Part shown: piece by piece, positions 1 to 6,225 of the stretch
Numbering within the stretch: the first letter of the stretch is position 1
Layout of the letters: each line of letters opens with the position of its first letter
Assembly (NCBI GenBank): GCA_964354485.1
Contig: CAYGZY010000085.1
Location: forward strand, 1 to 6,441
DNA: 6,441 nt
DNA from: CAYGXH01 sp964354485
GTDB taxonomy: Bacteria > Bacteroidota > Ignavibacteria > UBA10030 > SZUA-254
Direction: 5' to 3'
Made by a program: the position numbers and the translations under genes
Notes under the pieces: generated by a model
Database searches by the model: none
Told to the model about the DNA's origin: nothing
What the model saw: only the letters and a program-made list of their open reading frames with translations

Positions 1-174
1 TGGTCGATCTATAACCGACTCACTCCCCCCGACCCTCCACATATCGAGATAATTCAACCGACAAAAGCTCGGATGCACACTTTACAGGGCCGTTTAATCA
101 ATCTACGCTACAATCTTCAGGATAAGCTCAGAACTCTTAAAGAACGAATTCGTCACTACCTGAGAGATATGTAA
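1..174 (+). CDS. 3' end of an unrecognised gene (partial)
   Basis: Frame 1 is open from the window edge for 57 codons and stops with TAA at 172-174. It is followed closely by a strong terminator, which supports it as the true end of a gene. The visible tail starts with a proline-rich stretch (about residues 7-20), then becomes a charged, leucine-rich segment (about residues 21-57) with many Arg, Lys and Gln residues. That segment is likely one long amphipathic or coiled-coil helix. The proline segment followed by a basic helix faintly recalls the middle of exonuclease VII large subunits, but such proteins continue much further, so I do not assign that name. The function is unknown from this fragment. 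Confidence 0.65.
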   Translation, partial: WSIYNRLTPPDPPHIEIIQPTKARMHTLQGRLINLRYNLQDKLRTLKERIRHYLRDM

Positions 175-200
175 TTTTCCCTTCACATCCCCTGAAATCT

Positions 201-239
201 GACAAGCTCTTCCGGATCGCCGGGAGAGCTTGTCTTTTT
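201..239 (+). terminator. Intrinsic terminator after the upstream gene
   Basis: A perfect 10-bp inverted repeat (201-210 with 225-234) is extended inward by five more pairs, one of them G-T (211-215 with 220-224), around a four-base loop (216-219). Five T residues follow directly at 235-239. It sits 26 bases after the stop codon of the upstream gene and separates that gene from the peptidase unit. Confidence 0.92.
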
Positions 240-332
240 ATGGAATTTTCCTATATTTTATCCAATATTAAGTCAACCTGTTCTTCATTTCAGCACATTA
301 TCGCCAGTCAAATTCTTATCGGAATATCTCAT

Positions 333-1730
333 ATGAAATCGTCGTACTTCCTCGTTTCACTCTTTCTCTTCTATAATATTCCTTCTCATCAAGCCCTGAC
401 TCAGGCCACTGCACAGCAGGGGGAGAGACCATACGAAACGACCGCAAAAAAAATTATTGAGGAGGGTTTGCGATCTCGTTATGCGTACACGCTTCTCAAA
501 GGTTTAACCGAGAATGCCGGTCATCGGTTCGTTGGCTCGGAAGGAGCTGCAGATGCCGTCGCGTGGGGGAAAAAAGTTATGGAAGAGCTCGGATTTGAAA
601 ACGTTCACCTCGAACCTGTCATGGTTCCGCATTGGGTGAGAGGTTCGACGGAGGAAGCTGAGGTGATACTCACTTCGGGTGAAACAATCCCTCTTACAAT
701 CTGTGCTCTTGGCGGAAGTGTACCGACAACGAAAACAGGAATTTATGCTGAGGTAGTTCAGGTGAAATCGTTCGGGGAACTGCACGATCTGGGCGAGAAG
801 GCGCGCGGAAAGATTGTTTTTTACAATCGCCCCATGGATCCTACCATGTTCAACACATTCGAAGCTTATGGCGGTGCCGTGAATCAACGGAGTGCCGGCG
901 CCGTTGAAGCCGGACGAGTCGGGGGCGTCGCATCACTCGTTAGATCCGTGACCTCCAAACCTGACGATGTACCTCATACCGGTGCAATGCACTATAATGA
1001 TTCTATTCCCCCTATTCCTGCCGCTGCAGTAAGCGTGGTAGATGGAGACCTGCTTGATAGTCTATTAAGAACAGATCCTCATCTGAAAGTCCGGCTTCGC
1101 CTCTCCTGCAAAACGGAGAGCGACGTTGAATCTGCAAATGTTATCGGTGAACTGAGAGGATCGGAAAAACCGGAAGAAGTAATTGTTGTCGGCGGACATC
1201 TCGACAGCTGGGATAAAGGGCACGGCGCGCACGACGACGGCTCCGGTTGTGTACAGTCGATCGAGGCGCTCAGGATTATGAAGACTCTCGGCTTGAGACC
1301 AAAACGAACTATCCGTGCTGTCCTCTTTATGAATGAGGAATTTGGACTTCAGGGTGGAACTGCCTATGCGGCTAAGGATCGACCCGGGGAAAAGCACATC
1401 GCAGCCATAGAAGCTGATATGGGTGGATTTACGCCGCGTGGATTCGGGGTATCTGCCGACTCAACCGCATTCGAAAAAATATCCGGATGGTCATACCTTC
1501 TCGATTTTATTGATGCGGACCGGATCACACGAGGCGGCGGCGGTTCCGACATCTCGGAACTGGGTCGGCAGGGTGTGATCACCATGGGATTACGCGTCGA
1601 TATGCAGCGCTACTTTGATTTTCATCATTCTGCTAATGATGTCATTGAAGCCGTCAATGAACGCGAGCTTGAACTTGGCGCCATATCCCTGGCGATTCTC
1701 ACATACTTACTGGCGCAAGAAGGAATATAA
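333..1730 (+). CDS. Secreted M28 zinc peptidase, carboxypeptidase Q-like
   Basis: Predicted exported zinc exopeptidase of family M28, 465 residues, close to the usual length of the carboxypeptidase Q (plasma glutamate carboxypeptidase) group, which cleaves small peptides outside the cytoplasm. I chose the ATG at 333 because it opens a typical signal peptide (MKSS, then a hydrophobic core to about residue 25). An upstream in-frame ATG at 240 abuts the T-run of the preceding terminator and would bury that signal. The region of about residues 115-265 fits the inserted PA-like domain. The catalytic core shows GGHLDSWD (His289, Asp291), AHDDGSG (Asp301), NEE (Glu335 likely base, Glu336 ligand), EADMGG (Asp362) and FHHS (431-432), a full dinuclear zinc set. 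The C-terminal stretch around YFDFHHSANDV closely resembles carboxypeptidase Q. The gene ends 27 bases before a second M28 gene, so the two are probably co-transcribed. Confidence 0.9.
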   Translation: MKSSYFLVSLFLFYNIPSHQALTQATAQQGERPYETTAKKIIEEGLRSRYAYTLLKGLTENAGHRFVGSEGAADAVAWGKKVMEELGFENVHLEPVMVPHWVRGSTEEAEVILTSGETIPLTICALGGSVPTTKTGIYAEVVQVKSFGELHDLGEKARGKIVFYNRPMDPTMFNTFEAYGGAVNQRSAGAVEAGRVGGVASLVRSVTSKPDDVPHTGAMHYNDSIPPIPAAAVSVVDGDLLDSLLRTDPHLKVRLRLSCKTESDVESANVIGELRGSEKPEEVIVVGGHLDSWDKGHGAHDDGSGCVQSIEALRIMKTLGLRPKRTIRAVLFMNEEFGLQGGTAYAAKDRPGEKHIAAIEADMGGFTPRGFGVSADSTAFEKISGWSYLLDFIDADRITRGGGGSDISELGRQGVITMGLRVDMQRYFDFHHSANDVIEAVNERELELGAISLAILTYLLAQEGI

Positions 1731-1757
1731 TTACATAATTATTGAAGGGGTAACACG

Positions 1758-3368
1758 ATGAAACATTTTTGCCTGATTTGTGTGCTGTTGATTATCGTTC
1801 AGATTTCATTTTCACAGCAGGATCTGGAAAAAGCAGATTCAGCCGTCATTGCTCAGATCCGCGATGAGGGACTAAATCGCTCACAAGTGATGGAATTCTT
1901 AAGTTATTTAAGTGATGTTTACGGACCGCGGCTTTCCGGATCACCGGGATATCTTGAAGCCGCCAGGTGGGCGCGTGACAAAATGGAGTCGATAGGTTTG
2001 GAAAACTCCCATCTTGAAGCGTGGGGACCATGGGGGAAAGGATGGACTTTAAAAAAATATTCGGCTAATGTTATCGGTCGGCAAAATTTTCCTCTGATAT
2101 CCTGCGCGAAAGCGTGGTCGCCGGGTGTTAACGAGACCGGGGAAGTAGTATATTTTGATGCAAAGAACGATAGCGCTTTAGATACCTTTCGTGGGAAGTT
2201 AAAAGGGAAGTATATACTGTTGAGTGATCCGAGAGAAATCGAACCACCCTTCGAGCCCTTTGCTCACAGGCAGCCTGATTCTGTGCTCCTACGGTTGGCG
2301 AATGCTGATGTTAGGCGATCTCGCGGCCGTAGATTTGAAAGAAGCCCCGAAATGAAAGTACAGGAACTTCTTTCGTTCCATAAAATGGAGCTTTGCGAAA
2401 AAGAAGGGGCAGCCGGAATTCTCAGCATCAGCCGCGGCGACGGGGGAAATGTATTTGTCGGAAGCGCATCACGGGCCGTTCACCCCGATTCCCCATGGAC
2501 GCGGGGGATTCCCATCTATAGCGAAAAAGGTCCGAATGTTCTTCCACAGATTGTTATTGGCGCCGAACACTATAACCGTCTCGTCCGAATGATTCAGAAA
2601 GGCGAGAAGCTAAAATTGCACATCGCGCTTGATGTGGCTTTCAATCGCGCAGACTCGGGATACAATATTATCGCCGAAATTCCCGGCACGGATTTAAAAG
2701 ATGAAGTTGTCATGGTTGGCGGTCATTTTGATTCCTGGCACGGGGGAACAGGTGCAACCGATAACGCAACGGGGTGCTCCGCAGCGATGGAGGCGATGAG
2801 GATATTGAAAGCTTTGAATCTTAAACCACGGCGGACAATAAGAATCGGTTTGTGGGATGCTGAAGAGCATGGTTTCCTCGGTTCGAGGGGATATATCAAT
2901 AAACATTTTGTTGAAGCCTCAGATGCATCGTCCATGCGAGAGGGGAATGTAAAATACAAACCTGAGGGAGATAATTTTTCCGTGTACTTCAACCATGACA
3001 ATGGCGCAGGGAAAATCAGAGGTATATATCTTCAGGGCAACGAAGCGGCGCGGCAGATTTTCCGAAGCTGGCTTCGACCTTTTAACGATCTAGGCGCTTC
3101 TACGATTACAGTCCAGAATACTGGCGGGACCGATCATCAGGCATTCGATGGAGTGGGATTGCCGGGTTTTCAGTTTATACAGGACGAACTGGATTATTCG
3201 ACGCGGACGCATCATGCAACGATGGACCTCTATGATAGGGTTCCGCCGGAAGACCTGAAGCAGGCGGCAACCATCATGGCTGCATTCATTTATAATGCCG
3301 CCATGCGGGATCAGAAATTTCCGCGTAAACCTCTGACACCTTCTCCACCTCCGCCTCCGTCAAACTAA
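1758..3368 (+). CDS. Secreted M28 zinc peptidase with PA-domain insert
   Basis: Second predicted exported M28-family metallopeptidase, 536 residues. The first 19 or so residues are a hydrophobic signal peptide ending near SFS/QQ. The ATG is well placed, 7 bases after a GAAGGGG ribosome site (1744-1750). Residues of about 120-290 form the large insert expected for a PA-type domain. The zinc site is complete: GGHFDSW (His323, Asp325), ATDNATG (Asp335), DAEEHG (Glu369, Glu370), NHDNG (Asp414) and THHATMD (His485/486). The tail (about 522-536) is proline-rich and likely disordered. It shares fold and motifs with the preceding gene but is clearly diverged and about 70 residues longer, so the pair is an old duplication or two members of one peptide-scavenging unit. 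The substrate cannot be read from sequence; aminopeptidase or carboxypeptidase activity on oligopeptides is typical of the family. Confidence 0.9.
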   Translation: MKHFCLICVLLIIVQISFSQQDLEKADSAVIAQIRDEGLNRSQVMEFLSYLSDVYGPRLSGSPGYLEAARWARDKMESIGLENSHLEAWGPWGKGWTLKKYSANVIGRQNFPLISCAKAWSPGVNETGEVVYFDAKNDSALDTFRGKLKGKYILLSDPREIEPPFEPFAHRQPDSVLLRLANADVRRSRGRRFERSPEMKVQELLSFHKMELCEKEGAAGILSISRGDGGNVFVGSASRAVHPDSPWTRGIPIYSEKGPNVLPQIVIGAEHYNRLVRMIQKGEKLKLHIALDVAFNRADSGYNIIAEIPGTDLKDEVVMVGGHFDSWHGGTGATDNATGCSAAMEAMRILKALNLKPRRTIRIGLWDAEEHGFLGSRGYINKHFVEASDASSMREGNVKYKPEGDNFSVYFNHDNGAGKIRGIYLQGNEAARQIFRSWLRPFNDLGASTITVQNTGGTDHQAFDGVGLPGFQFIQDELDYSTRTHHATMDLYDRVPPEDLKQAATIMAAFIYNAAMRDQKFPRKPLTPSPPPPPSN

Positions 3369-3393
3369 GCCGGCCGGGTGGAACTTAGTGGTT

Positions 3394-3408
3394 CGGGAGT
3401 TTTTCCCG
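3394..3408. terminator. Small hairpin between convergent genes (weak)
   Basis: CGGGA (3394-3398) pairs with TCCCG (3404-3408) around a five-base loop, in the 78-base gap between the convergent peptidase and phosphotransferase genes. The position suits a bidirectional terminator. However, the stem is only 5 bp and neither side has a clear run of T after it, so this is a weak candidate. Confidence 0.25.
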
Positions 3409-3446
3409 GTATCGGAGAGTTTGCTAAGGTGTGATGGGTAGATCGG

Positions 3447-4142
3447 TCAGGCTCGCGGCGGTTCATCGATCGCGAGAGTTATTAAATTCTGGAATGTTCG
3501 TCTTAACAGCAGGATGAACATACCGATCGCTGCCCCTAATCCTATAACATCAAAAAGGGTGATGTGTATAGACAGCACTGTGAATGGGAGTTCACCATGA
3601 ATAAGAGCTACAACGTTGAGTAGGATAAGCATAATTCTGACTTCGGTCGGGCCTAATTTCCCGTAACTGGAGGCGAAAGTTCTGAAAACATGTGTTTCCA
3701 GATAGACATTGATTGAGAGTAGAAGGTAAGCAATAACCAACGCCAGTCCGACTGCAAGTGTCATGTATGGTGAAAGTCCTAATCCCAGACCAATGATGAG
3801 TGTGGAGTAGGCGTCGGTTATGTGATCCAGATAGAAACCGTACCGCGGTCGTTCTGCTTTCCTCACACGCGCGATCGTCCCATCCAGACTATCACCGAAC
3901 CAGTTAAGGATTATTAAAAAGCAGGTGGCCCAGAGCCACCGGTCATCATATTTGGAGAGAAAATAGGTAATTGCGATACCAGTCGCTGCAATTAGACCGA
4001 GTATAGTCATGTGGTCGGGTTTGATCCATCTCGGCAGTCCGGCCGCCATGCGGGGCAGTACTGCCTTTTCAAACTTTGAGAGTAGGAATTGTGAGGTTCG
4101 CTGGTGCTCGCCTAACTCGCCAGGAGTATTAGAATTGTTCAA
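3447..4142 (-). CDS. CDP-alcohol phosphatidyltransferase family membrane enzyme
   Basis: Integral membrane enzyme of 231 residues that transfers a phosphoalcohol or phosphatidyl group from a CDP-linked donor to an acceptor alcohol, in phospholipid or related lipid synthesis. The family signature is complete: D84-x2-D87-G88-x2-A91-R92, then G102-x3-D106-x3-D110, the aspartates that bind metal and the CDP group. The gap between AR and G is 9 residues, where the textbook pattern has 8. A KPDHMT element at 41-46, typical of the region before the first helix, precedes it. About six hydrophobic segments follow (near 46-64, 70-82, 112-128, 130-148, 168-185, 194-216). The GPTEVRI stretch at 164-170 recalls GPTE-type motifs of phosphotransferases acting on small head groups, so the exact product is open. 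The start is TTG; no in-frame ATG lies between the upstream stop and this codon. It converges on the peptidase unit and is the last backbone gene before the cassette array. Confidence 0.88.
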   Translation of the reverse strand: MNNSNTPGELGEHQRTSQFLLSKFEKAVLPRMAAGLPRWIKPDHMTILGLIAATGIAITYFLSKYDDRWLWATCFLIILNWFGDSLDGTIARVRKAERPRYGFYLDHITDAYSTLIIGLGLGLSPYMTLAVGLALVIAYLLLSINVYLETHVFRTFASSYGKLGPTEVRIMLILLNVVALIHGELPFTVLSIHITLFDVIGLGAAIGMFILLLRRTFQNLITLAIDEPPRA

Positions 4143-4313
4143 GGAAATCTGCTCCGATGTTTCTTTTGGTATATCCGGGCTTGGTGTCGAATTTTATTGC
4201 CTTAAAGTACGAATTTATCGGTATGGTAGCAAATTTTAAAGACCGGCGCAATATCGGTAATACCTGCATACTCATTCGGAGACCTTTAATTCGTACTATT
4301 ACACCATCTTTTG
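4143..4313. other. Non-coding leader between phosphotransferase gene and cassette array
   Basis: Together with repeat A and the bases up to 4453, this forms a 311-base stretch without a convincing gene. The part nearest the phosphotransferase start must hold its promoter and ribosome site. I see only a poor sigma-70-like match and make no promoter call. A 70-codon minus-strand reading frame crosses it (4129-4341) but lacks a ribosome site and starts inside repeat A, so I do not treat it as a gene. Confidence 0.5.
4152..4155 (-). promoter_or_regulatory. Shine-Dalgarno supporting the TTG start
   Basis: On the minus strand GGAG (plus-strand ctcc) lies 9 bases before the TTG codon at 4140-4142. 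This favours TTG over the internal ATG at residue 32, which would remove the N-terminal amphipathic segment that precedes the first membrane helix. Confidence 0.55.
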
Positions 4314-4415
4314 CACATCTTTGTAAACTTATAATTTTCATTCAGGTGAACAAAAATGTTGAGTGAGGCTTTTCATGCTTCGACAATTCCGACGTCGTTA
4401 TTTTGCGTGTTATGC
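4314..4415. repeat. Repeat A, attC-like, truncated at its left side
   Basis: Aligns with repeat C through TTTGT.AAC, GTGAACAAAA, TTGAG and the TTATTTTG...GTTAT end. CATCTTTGT (4316-4324) pairs with ACAAAAATG (4350-4358), 8 of 9, as the internal hairpin. The right tip GTTATGC (4409-4415) is intact and belongs to the lipoprotein cassette. No ATAAC tip is found on the left, so the distal half-site next to the chromosomal gene is missing or decayed, as expected for the end of an array. Confidence 0.6.
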
Positions 4416-4453
4416 GTTCGTAGCCGCCCGCATTTGTTAGTCGTATTGTAATA

Positions 4454-4960
4454 TCATTTGCGTAGTTCATACACATCAGTGTAACCATGAATTGCTCCAT
4501 AGAGTAAACCGCCAAAACCACCAAGGAGGCCCCCGCCAATTCCGAACAAAGCGGCTCTAATATCTTCACGGCTATGAGGCCTATCCACGAGATATGCTGT
4601 TCCACCAAATATCACAAATCCCCCGAGGCTGCCGATAAAGATTCCCTGAATCCCGCCAAGAAAATGATTTGTGTCCTCGAAACTATGTATATCCTCAGTA
4701 AGAAATGAAACCCGGGAAGAATCATCACCATTAGTGAAAAATGTAGAATCAGCTCTGAGTAGGATATTATATGCTGAGAATGTTTGTCCATCCTTCATCA
4801 CTACTGTGAAATGTATTCTATTCATCTTTTTATTGAACTTCTCTATATCTAACTGATAAAGTGTGCTTGATTTTTCGTTAAGATTCACCGAATGGGTGGA
4901 TGTACATCCAACCAAAAGGAAAATTGAAATAAGAAGAAAAAGAAAATGTTGTGTTTTCAT
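4454..4960 (-). CDS. Glycine-rich lipoprotein, cassette cargo
   Basis: Predicted membrane-anchored lipoprotein of 168 residues with no family I recognise. The N-terminus is a short basic start and hydrophobic core followed by the lipobox LVGC, with Cys19 as the lipidation site. Residues 45-95 are soluble and rich in Thr, Ser and Phe; the run FTVVMKDGQTFSAYNILL looks like a small beta-strand unit. Residues 101-158 are rich in GG pairs and small residues in two hydrophobic blocks (about 101-125 and 136-158), resembling glycine-zipper membrane segments; a polar linker, DRPHSREDIR, lies between. No ribosome site precedes the ATG, which is 15 bases from repeat B, a common trait of cassette genes. 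The gene stops 38 bases from the tip of repeat A. The role is unknown; surface or envelope association is the only safe inference. Confidence 0.8.
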   Translation of the reverse strand: MKTQHFLFLLISIFLLVGCTSTHSVNLNEKSSTLYQLDIEKFNKKMNRIHFTVVMKDGQTFSAYNILLRADSTFFTNGDDSSRVSFLTEDIHSFEDTNHFLGGIQGIFIGSLGGFVIFGGTAYLVDRPHSREDIRAALFGIGGGLLGGFGGLLYGAIHGYTDVYELRK

Positions 4961-4985
4961 ATTATTAAGTGCGTGCGGCTATGAC

Positions 4986-5080
4986 GCATAACGTTCTGCA
5001 AAAGTATTGAGCTGAATTGCCGAAAGTTGGCTTTTTTAAATCTTGAATAAATCTGTGCGTCATTATTTTGCTGGTTATGT
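4986..5080. repeat. Repeat B, attC-like, short form
   Basis: Tips are GCATAAC (4986-4992) and GTTATGT (5074-5080). Inside them GCAAAA (4998-5003) faces TTATTTTGC (5063-5071), which gives the second pair of boxes. The 71 bases at 5000-5070 match repeat C 5899-5968 with two substitutions and one T-length difference. Compared with C, B lacks 48 bases including the left arm of the internal hairpin; the junction falls at a CAAAA present at both ends of the missing segment in C. Confidence 0.65.
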
Positions 5081-5097
5081 GGCCGTTGCGTGCATAA

Positions 5098-5781
5098 TTA
5101 AAGAACATTCTTCGGGAAGTATTTCTTTATCTGTTTATCAATGGCACCTATGTATCCGCAAACTCCGGCTCTTGGTGAGTTTACTAAAGGCGATAATAAA
5201 TCCTCACCTTCCTCTTGGACGCACTTATGCTCGATTATACAGGATTCACATAAGAATCCCTCACCTTCATCGATGCAGTATGGACAAATTGCGATAGCTT
5301 TCTTGTCGCACGATGAGCACTGTAATTCGGGTTCTTTATTGCGAATCAGAATAGCAATTTCTTTATCGTCTATATCTTGTATTGTTTGTATCATCGACAA
5401 CGTTATTTCGGTTGAAGAACCAAAATCATAGACATAATCGATTTTGTGCCCCTCCGAATAGACCTGGGTCAACGATCGAGTCATAGGTATCTTTGAATGT
5501 TTATCAGAAAACTGGCTGAGGTGTCCACAACATTCGACCCATACATCTCTAATAAATTTGTCAATCTTTTTCATAGGAATATCCGGTTTTGCTTTGATAA
5601 CAAGCCAGTATTCTTGTGAGTATTTGCCCTGGATGAGCATAAGTACGTAGTCTACTCCAACAGATTTCTTTATAGGATGTTTGTTCTGGCACACTGACAT
5701 GTGAGAGAGGAATGACCGTGAGTTTTTACTGATCTCCTCATTACAGTAGGTGCAAATTCCGTTTGTTGTGGTCTTTCTCAT
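5098..5781 (-). CDS. pRiA4b ORF-3-like protein with terminal zinc-binding motifs, cassette cargo
   Basis: Protein of 227 residues, probably cytoplasmic. The centre (about 45-135) matches the plasmid pRiA4b ORF-3-like / IS1096 passenger TnpR-like family, with the hallmark IDKFIRDVWVECCGHLSQF at 73-91 and YDFGSSTE at 118-125. The N-terminus carries C10-x2-C13-x13-H27-x3-C31, a single zinc finger. The C-terminal part has C155-x2-C158, C166-x2-C169, C178-x2-C181, H185 and C187, a likely second metal-binding module. The family has no firm biochemical role; its members are common in accessory DNA. I start at the ATG at 5779-5781. The same frame can be extended to 5862, but the extra 27 residues would be encoded partly within repeat C and are not family-like. 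The only upstream ribosome-site candidate is a poor AGAGAA. The stop lies 17 bases from repeat B. Confidence 0.82.
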   Translation of the reverse strand: MRKTTTNGICTYCNEEISKNSRSFLSHMSVCQNKHPIKKSVGVDYVLMLIQGKYSQEYWLVIKAKPDIPMKKIDKFIRDVWVECCGHLSQFSDKHSKIPMTRSLTQVYSEGHKIDYVYDFGSSTEITLSMIQTIQDIDDKEIAILIRNKEPELQCSSCDKKAIAICPYCIDEGEGFLCESCIIEHKCVQEEGEDLLSPLVNSPRAGVCGYIGAIDKQIKKYFPKNVL

Positions 5782-5834
5782 AAAGTTCTCTGAAATAATG
5801 AAAAATTTATTTTCCGAATGCAAGGCGCGCAATG

Positions 5835-5980
5835 GCATATAACGTTCGGCAAAATAACGCAATACTTTTGTGAACCTATGATTCCCATTTCAGTGAACAA
5901 AAGTATTGAGCTGAAATGCCGAACGTTGGCTTTTTAAATCTTGAATAAATCTGTGCGTCATTATTTTGTTTGTTATAAGC
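5835..5980. repeat. Repeat C, attC-like, full-length form
   Basis: The most complete copy, 146 bases, tipped by GCATATAAC (5835-5843) and GTTATAAGC (5972-5980). It contains nested inverted pairs: CGTTCGGCA (5843-5851) with TGCCGAACG (5917-5925), and CAATACTTTTGT (5860-5871) with ACAAAAGTATTG (5897-5908), both perfect. An alternative pairing joins CAAAATAACG (5850-5859) with the TTATTTTG box near 5961-5968. A single strand could therefore fold as one long imperfect hairpin, as attC sites must do to be recombined. Confidence 0.7.
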
Positions 5981-6016
5981 AGTTGGCACAAACGAATAAA
6001 CACTTTGGATCGAAAG

Positions 6017-6175
6017 TTATTTTTTACGTTTATTATCGTTCTTGGATTGAAGTCCAAATAAGCTAAACAGAGCATACAATCCATAGAGCCCGTAAAGTGA
6101 TGGCTCATTAAGAACGGAACCGAGAGTACCAAGTATACCCAATAGACCTAATAAACCCAACGAATTTAGTTTCAT
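6017..6175 (-). CDS. 52-residue Gly/Leu-periodic membrane mini-protein, DUF3796-like
   Basis: Small hydrophobic protein of 52 residues and the sole gene between repeats C and D. Residues 6-24 show regular glycine spacing (GLLGLLGILGTLG), and residues 27-42 repeat aromatic-glycine units (YGLYGLYALFSLFG). A basic, polar tail ends in KRKK. This layout resembles DUF3796-type small membrane proteins, with two short helices joined by a NEPS turn; the assignment rests on pattern only. The start is well supported: AAGGA lies 7 bases upstream. An overlapping minus-strand frame of 80 codons at 5890-6132 lacks such a site and runs into repeat C, so it is not the gene. Function is unknown; a membrane-inserting peptide is the most that can be inferred. 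Confidence 0.75.
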   Translation of the reverse strand: MKLNSLGLLGLLGILGTLGSVLNEPSLYGLYGLYALFSLFGLQSKNDNKRKK

Positions 6176-6182
6176 ATAATTG

Positions 6183-6187
6183 TCCTT
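6183..6187 (-). promoter_or_regulatory. Strong Shine-Dalgarno of the mini-gene
   Basis: The minus strand reads AAGGA, 7 bases before the ATG at 6173-6175. It is the best ribosome site in the cassette region and decides both the reading frame and the start of the 52-residue gene. Confidence 0.75.
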
Positions 6188-6225
6188 CGGGATTATGTTT
6201 TAAGAAATATTGCCAGGTGCCAATT

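Noticed and set aside
240..332. N-terminal extension of the first peptidase to the ATG at 240
   Set aside because: The ATG directly follows the terminator T-run and would put 31 residues before a clear signal peptide; the ATG at 333 starts that signal.
4170..4250. Sigma-70-like promoter for the phosphotransferase gene (minus-strand TTGCTA, 17 bases, TACTTT)
   Set aside because: Spacing is right but the boxes match the consensus at only 4 and 3 of 6 positions, no better than chance in AT-rich sequence.
4129..4341. Minus-strand 70-codon frame overlapping the phosphotransferase start
   Set aside because: Its ATG lies inside repeat A, no ribosome site precedes it, and the product resembles nothing I know. 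A coupled leader peptide cannot be excluded but is not supported.
5890..6132. Minus-strand 80-codon frame overlapping repeat C and the mini-gene
   Set aside because: It overlaps the better-supported 52-residue gene in another frame, has no ribosome site and ends inside the repeat hairpin.
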